NCBI GenBank assembly: GCA_900544255.1
Contig: UQUM01000045.1
Span: forward strand, 1 to 15,456
Reading direction: 5' to 3'
Length of the DNA: 15,456 bases
Source of the DNA: an uncultured Sutterella sp.
Lineage (GTDB): Bacteria > Pseudomonadota > Gammaproteobacteria > Burkholderiales > Burkholderiaceae_F
Position numbers and translations under genes: made by a program
In this document: positions 8,766 to 14,255 of the stretch, in pieces
Layout: each line of letters starts with the position of its first letter
How positions within the stretch are numbered: position 1 is the first letter of the stretch
Notes under the pieces: model-generated
Told to the model about the DNA's origin: nothing
The model's input: only the letters and a program-made list of their open reading frames with translations
Databases searched by the model: none

Positions 8766-9539
8766 TCAGATCGAACGGTCGTCGGGTTCGACGTAATCGT
8801 ATTTTTTCAGAATGGTGAGGAGCGTGCCGTCTTGTCGGAAACCGGCGAGCGTTTCGCTTAACCGGCGCACGAAGGCGGGATCCGCCCGGTGGTCAAAGGC
8901 GACGCCGACGTTCACAACGGCGAGATTTCCCGGCAGGAGCCGCCAGGCTCGGGGAGAGTGTTTGGCAAAGTAGTCCAGAACGCTCTCGTGGCTCGCTGCA
9001 GCGTCCACGTAACCTTCGGAGAGGCAGGTAAAAGCTTCGTCGATGAACGCAAAGCTGTAAACCTCCACGGAAAAGGGGAGGCGCTTTTGCGAGAGAAGGA
9101 GATTCTCTGCCTTGCTGTCGTGGGTGGTCGCTACGAGAAGCCCCTTCAAGTCTTCCAGCCGGCGCACGGGACTCATCTGCGGCACCATCACGACTTGCCG
9201 GCTTTTCAAGTAGGGTGCCGTCCATTGATAAAGGTTCTCGCGGACGTCGATCGAAAATCCGGCCCAGAGGCAGTCCGCGTCGCCGTGAGCGAGAATCGCT
9301 TCCTTTTGGTGCCAATTGATCGGAACGAACTGTGTCGCGCAACCGAGCTTTCGGCAGGCGGCGTCGGCCAATTCCACGTCAATGCCGGTAAGTTTGCCGT
9401 CATCGTCCACGAAAACGAAGGGAGCAAAGTGCGTAAAACCGATCCGCAGCCGGTGGGCGTCCTGCCCGGCGGCTGCGGCGGAAAGGGAGAAGAACGCCAG
9501 ACAAACGGCGGACAACACAGCGGCAACAAAGCGTGACAT
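8766..9539 (-). CDS. Periplasmic binding protein, family 3, upstream of the kinase
   Basis: This 257-residue secreted protein has a clear signal peptide (residues 1 to about 24, ending SLSAAAA). The mature part follows the amino-acid-type solute-binding (SBP_bac_3) pattern: LRIGFTHFAPFVFVDDDGKL, TGIDVELADAACRKLG, then DCLWAGFSIDVRENLYQWTAPYL. The last segment keeps the Arg that usually holds the ligand carboxylate in this family. Such proteins normally deliver polar amino acids to an ABC transporter, but no permease or ATPase gene is adjacent. Instead the gene is followed 10 bases later by the hybrid kinase, so a role as ligand receptor for that kinase is the favoured inference. A CGGA ribosome site sits 8 bases before ATG, and a TATAAT box lies at 9589-9594 on this strand. 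Confidence 0.9.
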   Translation of the reverse strand: MSRFVAAVLSAVCLAFFSLSAAAAGQDAHRLRIGFTHFAPFVFVDDDGKLTGIDVELADAACRKLGCATQFVPINWHQKEAILAHGDADCLWAGFSIDVRENLYQWTAPYLKSRQVVMVPQMSPVRRLEDLKGLLVATTHDSKAENLLLSQKRLPFSVEVYSFAFIDEAFTCLSEGYVDAAASHESVLDYFAKHSPRAWRLLPGNLAVVNVGVAFDHRADPAFVRRLSETLAGFRQDGTLLTILKKYDYVEPDDRSI

Positions 9540-9669
9540 AGGTGTTCCGACGGACGTCGGGTTCAGGCGAAAAAAAACGTAATTTTCAATTATAAGCGGT
9601 GTGGCCGGTTGCTAAAATCACCGGATTCGGCGTTCGAGGTTCGTGGCCGACAACTTTTTTGGAAAAACA
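9540..9669. promoter_or_regulatory. Divergent promoter region between the two binding-protein genes
   Basis: This short AT-richer spacer must drive both binding-protein genes. On the minus strand a perfect TATAAT lies at 9594-9589, about 50 bases before the leftward start codon, without a recognisable -35 at 16-18 bases. On the plus strand TAAAAT at about 9614-9619 is a possible -10 for the rightward gene. A run of eight A at 9570-9577 lies in the leftward leader. No operator-like dyad is obvious. Confidence 0.4.
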
Positions 9670-10500
9670 ATGCAGGATCGGTTTGTCAGGGGCAAAGAGA
9701 GAACGGGGAAAGACGCCGTGAACGCAGGGCGCAGAGCGCTGTTGCTTGCGGCGCTCTGCCTCACGACGGGGTACGTTCGGGCCGCGGACGACCGTGTTCT
9801 GCGCATCGGCGTGGATGCGGACTATCCGCCCTTCACGTTTTATGACGACATTCGCACCTTCACCGGCGTCGATCCGGTGTTGGCGCGGGAAGCCTGCTGC
9901 CGATTAGGCGTTACTCCCGAATTTATCCCGATTGCCTGGGATCGGAAGGACGAACTCTTTGCCGATAAGAAAATCGACTGTGTGTGGAGTTGTTTTTCGA
10001 TGACGGGCCGGGAGGCTCTCTATCGCTGGGTGCCCTATCTCTACAGTCGGCAGGTTGTGGTGGTGCTAAATTCCAGTCCGATTCAGTGTCTTAAGGATCT
10101 CACCGGGAAGACCGTCGCCGTGCAGGCAGGGACAAGGCCTGAGCAGTTTTTCACCCGAGAGTCGGCCCGGGCTCCGGCGATTGCGGATCTGTTGACGTTT
10201 CCGACCACGGCGGAAGCTTTTATTGCTGTGCGGCGTCGTTATGCCGACGCGACGGCGGGGCACGAAGCCGTGATGCGGCGGCTTTTGAAAGAAGTTCCGG
10301 GGGACTTTCGGATACTGGAAGAGCCGCTTCTTGCCGTCAAAGTCGGTGTGGCGTTTCCGTTGGACACCGATAAAACGGCTTTCATCGAGCGGCTTCGGAA
10401 AACGTTCGTCGCCATGACGTTCGAAGGTTTCGTCGAACGGACGGCGACGGATTTCGGTTTGGACGGCAAGAAAGCGGCCTTGGTGCCGGCGGGGCACTAA
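9670..10500 (+). CDS. Second periplasmic binding protein, family 3 (paralogue)
   Basis: This secreted solute-binding protein is of the same SBP_bac_3 type as the divergent neighbour. It shares the order LRIG...PPFTFYDD, TGVDPVLAREACCRLG, IPIAWDRKDELFADKKIDCV, then MTGREALYRWVPYLYSRQVV with the ligand-type Arg. The two are paralogues, probably from a local duplication. The start is uncertain. ATG 9670 has a weak GGA six bases upstream but gives a long 22-residue lead before the hydrophobic core. GTG 9718 has GGGGA eight bases upstream and gives a textbook signal peptide (MNAGRR, hydrophobic stretch, cut near VRA/ADD). GTG 9643 is also in frame. No transporter genes adjoin. The final codons and stop lie within a hairpin that appears to terminate the opposing gene. 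Confidence 0.88.
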   Translation: MQDRFVRGKERTGKDAVNAGRRALLLAALCLTTGYVRAADDRVLRIGVDADYPPFTFYDDIRTFTGVDPVLAREACCRLGVTPEFIPIAWDRKDELFADKKIDCVWSCFSMTGREALYRWVPYLYSRQVVVVLNSSPIQCLKDLTGKTVAVQAGTRPEQFFTRESARAPAIADLLTFPTTAEAFIAVRRRYADATAGHEAVMRRLLKEVPGDFRILEEPLLAVKVGVAFPLDTDKTAFIERLRKTFVAMTFEGFVERTATDFGLDGKKAALVPAGH

Positions 10501-10507
10501 GGCCGCT
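10468..10507 (-). terminator. Terminator overlapping the opposing gene's stop codon
   Basis: A 15-bp stem with a 5-base loop is formed by AGCGGCCTT (10473-10481) pairing with AAGGCCGCT (10499-10507), with an inner GTGCC/GGCAC and one G-T pair. On the minus strand it is followed by TTTCTT, fitting a terminator 18 bases after the Met/His-rich membrane protein's stop. On the plus strand it has no T-run, yet it contains the stop codon of the second binding-protein gene. Confidence 0.62.
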
Positions 10508-10524
10508 GAGACGAGTCGTCAGAG

Positions 10525-11211
10525 TCAGTGGCGGTGCATCGGCATATCCGGCATCATCGGGCCGTTTTTCATCAGGCGCCCGTCGGGCATTTTGTGGTAG
10601 CTCTCAGGCACCGAATGCCCTTCCGGAAGCATCATGCCGGTGAGGTCGTCCGAACTCATGCCGCCGCAGTGGTGCCCGGCGGTCATTCCCGGCATCTCGT
10701 GAGACATGGCGTGGTTGCCCGACATAGACGACATGTCATGCATCATGTGCCCGTTGCCCTGCCACCCGAACTGCACAGGATCAAACATCCCGAAGACCAT
10801 CGCGGCGTGCGCAAGAATGAGATAAAGAACGACAGCGGCGACGGCCCGGCGGCCCTTCTTGACGGCTATGAGCGCATGGCCGACGACGCCCGCTTCCAAG
10901 AGCCCCACGTAAATGAAGGGGAGCCCCGCTGCGATATAAGACACGGAGGCCGTCACATCCACCCACGTGCGCCATTCGGTGACGCCCAGAAAATAATGGC
11001 CCGCATAAAGGGCGAGTGCCGCAATGACGACGGCGGAAGCGTAGGCCGACCAGCGGTTGAAAGTTTTAAGGCCGACTGAGGTCTGAGAGGAAAGCAACAG
11101 AAGAATTTCGCTCACGACGTAGCATTCCGCTAAAAACATCGGCAGCGCCATAAAAAGAACCAAAAGGTACCAGGAACCCATCATGAGTTCCATGTAGTGA
11201 GTCATTCCCAT
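10525..11211 (-). CDS. Four-helix membrane protein with Met/His-rich C-terminus
   Basis: This 228-residue inner-membrane protein has hydrophobic helices at roughly 14-40, 56-76, 86-115 and 122-142. A hydrophilic tail (151-228) contains about 16 Met and 10 His, in clusters such as GHMMHDMSSM, GHHCGGM and MMPDMPMHRH. Tails of this kind bind copper or silver ions in many metal-resistance proteins. From memory the helical part resembles an uncharacterised proteobacterial family filed as DUF6803, which I cannot confirm here. The function is not established; a copper or silver handling role in the envelope is inferred from the tail. ATG 11211 is preceded by CGGAG about ten bases upstream; an in-frame ATG at 11205 is less well spaced. 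It is downstream of the small Cys-containing secreted protein, probably in one transcript. Confidence 0.8.
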   Translation of the reverse strand: MGMTHYMELMMGSWYLLVLFMALPMFLAECYVVSEILLLLSSQTSVGLKTFNRWSAYASAVVIAALALYAGHYFLGVTEWRTWVDVTASVSYIAAGLPFIYVGLLEAGVVGHALIAVKKGRRAVAAVVLYLILAHAAMVFGMFDPVQFGWQGNGHMMHDMSSMSGNHAMSHEMPGMTAGHHCGGMSSDDLTGMMLPEGHSVPESYHKMPDGRLMKNGPMMPDMPMHRH

Positions 11212-11249
11212 TTTGAGGAATCTCCGAATAAAAAGCTGACAAACCTCTG

Positions 11250-11274
11250 TCCGAGGGCTTCCAAAGCCGTCGGA
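11250..11274. other. Intergenic hairpin in the putative copper operon
   Basis: TCCGA and GGCTT arms pair with AAGCC and TCGGA across a three-base loop, with one mismatch. The structure lies in the 95-base gap between the small secreted protein and the membrane protein genes. On the minus strand, the direction of transcription, the T-run (TTTTTTT) precedes rather than follows the stem, so it is not a standard terminator. It may be an mRNA processing or stability element. Confidence 0.35.
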
Positions 11275-11306
11275 TCAGAAAAAAACAAAGTAAAGAAAAG
11301 CGAAAG

Positions 11307-11648
11307 TCAGCTTCTCGGAGGGGGCGCCGTGAGATCACGGATGATGCCGGTATCCGCGGGACTGCGGTTGACGGCCGTTGTCCGAGGGAGCGGCGCAAAA
11401 AGCAGGGCGGTATCCGACGTGGGCAGCCCCGTCGGTGTGACGCAGCAAAGATGGAATTGTCCGCAGGGCGCGGCGGGATCGTCGGCCGTGCAGTCGTCGG
11501 AGGCAATCGCTGAAAGTGCTTCGGGAGCAGACGTCGTTACATGAACGGTCTGTAAAGCGGCTTCGTGCGCCGGGCAGGCGCGCACGGCCGGGCTCACAAC
11601 GAAGAGCACGGCGGCCGAGAGAAGCAGCATCATTGTCCGAAGAAGCAT
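11307..11648 (-). CDS. Small secreted Cys-containing protein, possibly CopL/CzcI-like
   Basis: This 113-residue protein has an N-terminal signal sequence (about 1-24, ending VSPAVRA). The mature part carries CPAHEA (Cys25), Cys53, Cys62 and a FHLCC pair (Cys68, Cys69), then a Pro-rich C-terminus ending APPPRS. Small exported proteins with a similar layout (His/Cys centre, Pro/Arg tail) accompany copper or cobalt-zinc-cadmium resistance operons, for example CopL, CzcI and DUF2946 proteins. The likeness is one of pattern only. The next gene encodes a Met/His-rich membrane protein, which supports a metal link. The start is not firm: ATG 11648 lacks a clear ribosome site, and in-frame ATGs 15 and 18 bases later would also leave a good signal peptide. 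Cys25 at the cleavage point with Arg before Ala is a poor lipobox. Confidence 0.68.
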   Translation of the reverse strand: MLLRTMMLLLSAAVLFVVSPAVRACPAHEAALQTVHVTTSAPEALSAIASDDCTADDPAAPCGQFHLCCVTPTGLPTSDTALLFAPLPRTTAVNRSPADTGIIRDLTAPPPRS

Positions 11649-11713
11649 GAGTGGGCACGGTCAACGAAAGGAAGCCTGCAGTGTACCGAGTCTCTGTGCG
11701 GCCGACGTAAGTG

Positions 11714-11742
11714 AAAAACCTCAAAACGATTATGGTTTGAGG
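11714..11742 (-). terminator. Terminator of the ATPase gene, enclosing its stop codon
   Basis: On the minus strand CCTCAAA (11742-11736) pairs with TTTGAGG (11725-11719) and is followed by TTTTT. The TAA stop of the ATPase gene (11732-11730) lies in the 10-base loop, so the coding sequence ends inside its own terminator. Confidence 0.75.
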
Positions 11743-13007
11743 CAAGCGAGCGGTACGACCAGTACGCCGTCCGCTCGTCGGTAGGCAAAGTCACCGGCGG
11801 CCGTCAAGACCATCAAAAACGAGGGCGCAGGCATTTTGGTGGTATCAATTTTTTGAGCCAGACGAGTGAGCGTCTCCGCACCGTGCGCAATGGCTTCTTT
11901 GCCGCCTAGCTTGATTTCAATCAGACCGTAACTGCCGTTTTTCCGATGGAGAACCGCGTCGCATTCGAGATTGTTTTTGTCTCGGTAGTGAAAAAGGTTG
12001 CCCCGAAGAGCATCGGCGTAAACACGGAGATCGCGGACGCATAAATTTTCAAATAGAAATCCGAAGGTTTTGGGGTCGTTGAGTAAGTCCTGCGGCCCAA
12101 TCTGAAGGGCGGCGGCAGCGACGGAAGGATCCGTGAAGTACCGGGTGTCGGAAGTGCGGATGGCTGTTTTAGATCGCAGATTGGGATTCCAAGCGGGCAT
12201 GTCTTCCGTGACGAATATTTCCCGCAGTGCGTAAAGGTAGGACTGGCAGGTTCGTACGCTGAAGGCATCGTCGTCCTGCGAAGAAATATCCGACCACAGC
12301 GCCTGCACGGAGACGGAACTTCCCAAGTTGCGGGCGTAGGAACGAAGTAGTGCTCGGGAGCGATAGTTATTTTTTTTCTCGCCGTCTACGCGCGAAATAT
12401 CGGTTTTTAAGACGGCATCCACGTAGTTGTAGGCGAGATCCAGGGCCGCTTCCGACGTATTGCCGACACACTGCGGCCAGCCTCCGCGGCAGGCGGCAAA
12501 GGCAATGTGTTCGATGTCGGCACCGTTTTGTCCAGAAATATCGTGGTGCCCCTCAAAAAGTTCGCTGAGGCTCACCTCGCCGTTGGATTCGCCGGATTCG
12601 AAGAGACTCATCGTACGCATGGTGAGCCAGGCAAAACGACCGGTACCGGTGTGAAAGATTTCACTGCGGTCGGCCGGTACGGCAGAACCGGTGAGGATGA
12701 ATTGGCCGACGGCCTGCCGGTTGTCGATTTCGTAGCGTACGGCATCCCAGAGGCGAGGAACGGTCTGCCACTCATCAATCATTCTCGGTGTATTGCCGGC
12801 CAACACGGCTTTGGCGTTGTAGCCCAACAACTCAACGGCGTTTTCGCGGGTTTCCGCAGCCCCTAGCATCAGTTTGCTTTTGGCAAGCTGCAGTCCGGTT
12901 GTGGTTTTCCCACAACCTTTGGGGCCTTCGATAACGACGGCGCCGATGCCGGACAACGCGCGTTCAAGCAATGAGTCAAGAATACGTTTTTTGTAAACGG
13001 TAGCCAT
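11730..13007 (-). CDS. AAA-type ATPase with DUF4143 (nuclease-like) C-terminus
   Basis: This 425-residue protein belongs to the large family of bacterial and archaeal AAA/DUF4143 proteins, of largely unknown function and often patchily distributed. The N-terminal ATPase has Walker A GPKGCGKTT (28-36), a Walker B-like MIDEWQ (Asp78, Glu79) and the sensor-like LTGSA (105-109). The C-terminal DUF4143 part has Glu320, ECDAV (Asp350) and, 14 residues later, Glu364-Ile-Lys366 in LIEIKLGG. This spacing fits a PD-(D/E)XK-type nuclease fold and the site looks complete. The ATG at 13007 is chosen because MATVYKKRI begins the usual family N-terminus. The frame stays open for 87 more codons upstream, but only through tandem repeats and AT-rich leader. 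The ribosome site is weak (CTGGA). It may be acquired DNA; activity and partners are unknown. Confidence 0.9.
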   Translation of the reverse strand: MATVYKKRILDSLLERALSGIGAVVIEGPKGCGKTTTGLQLAKSKLMLGAAETRENAVELLGYNAKAVLAGNTPRMIDEWQTVPRLWDAVRYEIDNRQAVGQFILTGSAVPADRSEIFHTGTGRFAWLTMRTMSLFESGESNGEVSLSELFEGHHDISGQNGADIEHIAFAACRGGWPQCVGNTSEAALDLAYNYVDAVLKTDISRVDGEKKNNYRSRALLRSYARNLGSSVSVQALWSDISSQDDDAFSVRTCQSYLYALREIFVTEDMPAWNPNLRSKTAIRTSDTRYFTDPSVAAAALQIGPQDLLNDPKTFGFLFENLCVRDLRVYADALRGNLFHYRDKNNLECDAVLHRKNGSYGLIEIKLGGKEAIAHGAETLTRLAQKIDTTKMPAPSFLMVLTAAGDFAYRRADGVLVVPLACLKP

Positions 13008-13043
13008 AGATTTTGTCCAGAAATAATTCAATTGATATTGTTG

Positions 13044-13049
13044 ATTATA
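13044..13049 (-). promoter_or_regulatory. -10 box of the ATPase gene
   Basis: A perfect TATAAT on the minus strand lies 36 bases before the ATPase start codon, in an AT-rich leader. No consensus -35 is present at 16-18 bases. The expected -35 position falls at the edge of the tandem repeat array, so the repeats may replace or recruit what the -35 would supply. Confidence 0.45.
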
Positions 13050-13063
13050 AATGATTTTGTAAA

Positions 13064-13166
13064 GTTGGCTACTTTTTCGTTGCGTAAGTTGGCTACTTTT
13101 TCGTTGCGTAAGTTGGCTACTTTTTCGTTGCGTAAGTTGGCTACTTTTTCGTTGCGTAAGTTGGCT
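13064..13166. repeat. 24-bp perfect tandem repeat, four copies plus partial
   Basis: The unit reads GTTGGCTACTTT followed by TTCGTTGCGTAA. Copies start at 13064, 13088, 13112 and 13136, are identical, and are followed by GTTGGCT (13160-13166) of a fifth. Because 24 is divisible by three, the array stays open in one frame on each strand and would read as SQLTQRKS repeats upstream of the ATPase. The array begins about 15 bases upstream of the ATPase -10 box, which fits a set of regulator binding sites better than a coding repeat. Perfect identity implies recent expansion. Confidence 0.95.
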
Positions 13167-13204
13167 TTCGAAATGCGTCTCAATTCTTTCGGTACCTCGT
13201 TGTT

Positions 13205-13234
13205 TTGATTGAGTGCACTGAAAATCAGTGTATT
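13205..13234 (+). promoter_or_regulatory. Candidate promoter with operator-like dyad for the 77-residue gene
   Basis: TTGATT (13205-13210) and TGTATT (13229-13234) are separated by 18 bases and could be -35 and -10 boxes. The spacer contains a perfect dyad, CACTGA-AAA-TCAGTG (13216-13230), placed where a repressor would block polymerase. The start codon of the small gene follows about 70 bases later. Confidence 0.35.
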
Positions 13235-13290
13235 CAGCGGCACTTTCTGCCGCGCTCGGTACAAACAACCGACGACAGATCGGTACGGAG

Positions 13291-13299
13291 AAAAGGAGG
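13291..13299 (+). promoter_or_regulatory. Strong ribosome binding site fixing the 77-residue gene start
   Basis: AAAAGGAGG lies seven bases before ATG 13307. It is the strongest Shine-Dalgarno sequence I noticed in the window, and it rules out the longer reading from ATG 13205, which would place it inside the gene. Confidence 0.85.
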
Positions 13300-13306
13300 C
13301 AACACG

Positions 13307-13540
13307 ATGACCTCGGTTGGCAATTGGTATGCGCAGAACGGCACGGATTTGGCCGCTAAAGCGGCCTTGTCGCAGCCTTCGGAATCGGCGCTCCTCTTAG
13401 GTTGGACGCCGTTGCGAGTCTTGGGCGCCGTGGCGGCGCTACGGGAAATGGGCGCGCACAGCGAAGAATTTCAGGATTACTGCCGCCGCAACGACGTGAC
13501 TCGGGACGACGGCGTCCGCATAGGGCATTGGATGAAGTGA
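13307..13540 (+). CDS. Small protein of unknown function (77 residues)
   Basis: I do not recognise this protein. It reads MTSVGNWYAQNGTDLAAKAA at the start and ends RDDGVRIGHWMK. The centre (about 26-46) is moderately hydrophobic and helical but too polar to be a clear membrane segment. There is no signal peptide and no cysteine pair for metal binding; the only Cys is in QDYCRRND. The very strong ribosome site and a solid terminator 84 bases after the stop support a real single-gene transcript. It is divergent from the DUF4143 ATPase and shares its repeat-bearing upstream region, so joint regulation is possible. A small regulatory or accessory protein is as far as inference goes. Confidence 0.76.
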   Translation: MTSVGNWYAQNGTDLAAKAALSQPSESALLLGWTPLRVLGAVAALREMGAHSEEFQDYCRRNDVTRDDGVRIGHWMK

Positions 13541-13623
13541 ACTTGTCTGTGAAGAGTTCCTAAACTCACGGAGTATTCCAGACCGTTATCCAAAATTCGG
13601 CACGCCTGAAGGCGCTCCGTTTC

Positions 13624-13652
13624 GCCTGTCAGCTTCGGTCGACAGGCTTTTT
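13624..13652 (+). terminator. Rho-independent terminator after the 77-residue gene
   Basis: GCCTGTC (13624-13630) pairs perfectly with GACAGGC (13641-13647) and is followed by five T. It separates the small gene from azlC. Confidence 0.85.
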
Positions 13653-13663
13653 ATAGGGGCGGG

Positions 13664-13692
13664 TTGCGGCGGCAAAACGGATAGCGTATCGT
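13664..13692 (+). promoter_or_regulatory. Candidate azlC promoter
   Basis: TTGCGG (13664-13669) and TATCGT (13687-13692) are spaced by 17 bases, directly after the preceding terminator and 32 bases before the azlC start codon. The match to consensus is moderate. Confidence 0.35.
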
Positions 13693-13724
13693 GCGGCGCT
13701 CTGAATTTCTGACGAATTTTTTCC

Positions 13725-14201
13725 ATGACACGTACGAAGAACATTGCCACGGCCGCTGAAGTTCTGCGCGGCATCAAGGCGTCGCTGCCGATGACGATCG
13801 GTTTTGTTCCGATCGCGTTGATTTTGGGCGCAACGAGGGCTCAGACCGGCATGTTCGCGGTCGGCGTGGGACTCATGACGGCCATTAATTTTGCAGGCGG
13901 TTCGGAATTTGCCGCTCTGGCCCTGTGGTCGGCCACGCCGCCGATTTTGGCCATCATCCTCACGACGTGGCTCATCAACAGCCGCCGCATCATGTTGTCG
14001 GCGGCACTCACGCCTTACGTGACTCAATTGTCGCTTCCCAAAGCGCTCGCGGTCTTTTTCATCATGTGCGACGAGACTTGGGCACTCTCGATGCAGGATA
14101 TCGACAAAAGGCGCAAGGCAGGTGTGCCGGACGCAGCGGCTTTTTCGTTCCCCTTTTATCACACGCGCCGTAAAACCCGTTCCTTCAGGAAGAGGATATA
14201 A
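13725..14201 (+). pseudogene. azlC: AzlC branched-chain amino acid exporter subunit, truncated by an insertion
   Basis: AzlC is the large membrane subunit of the AzlCD system that exports branched-chain amino acids. Residues 1 to about 145 match the family well: a charged start, GIKASLPMTIGFVPIALILG, then MTAINFAGGSEFAALALW and INSRRIMLSAALTPYV. Helices run to DETWALSMQDIDKRRKAGVP and AAAFSFPFY. Complete AzlC proteins are about 230-240 residues. Here the frame leaves the family at SFPFY and adds some 13 unrelated Arg/Lys-rich residues (HTRRKTRSFRKRI) encoded by the left end of the IS200/IS605-type element. The final helices are missing, so the product is almost certainly inactive. The rest of azlC, and probably azlD, should lie beyond the right window edge. 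The start lacks a good ribosome site. Confidence 0.87.
14178..14195 (+). other. Left-end subterminal hairpin of the IS element
   Basis: TTCC (14180-14183) pairs with GGAA (14188-14191) over a TTCA loop, with CC/GG outer pairs offset by a bulge. Short imperfect hairpins near each end are what the single-strand transposase TnpA of this family recognises. The stem is short, so the assignment rests mainly on position next to the azlC break. Confidence 0.4.
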
Positions 14202-14255
14202 GGCGTCAAGGTTGTTGTGTTCAAAACTACGGAAGATCGCTGTATCATCCCGAAC

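Noticed and set aside
7841..8818. A 325-codon plus-strand frame opposite the kinase sensor region
   Set aside because: It is antisense to clear kinase coding sequence and crosses the gene boundary. It has no recognisable domain.
11250..11274. Terminator between the two putative copper genes
   Set aside because: The T-run is on the wrong side of the stem for the direction of transcription, and on the other strand the stem is followed by A.
13064..13166. CRISPR array
   Set aside because: The copies are directly adjacent, with no spacers between them, and there are no cas genes. This is a simple tandem repeat.
13008..13268. An 87-residue N-terminal extension of the DUF4143 ATPase with SQLTQRKS repeats
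   Set aside because: The extension is only the translated tandem repeat and the AT-rich leader, which also holds a TATAAT box. The family N-terminus starts at 13007.
13205..13306. A longer start (ATG 13205) for the 77-residue protein
   Set aside because: The strong AAAAGGAGG site would be internal, and the added residues overlap a candidate promoter and dyad.
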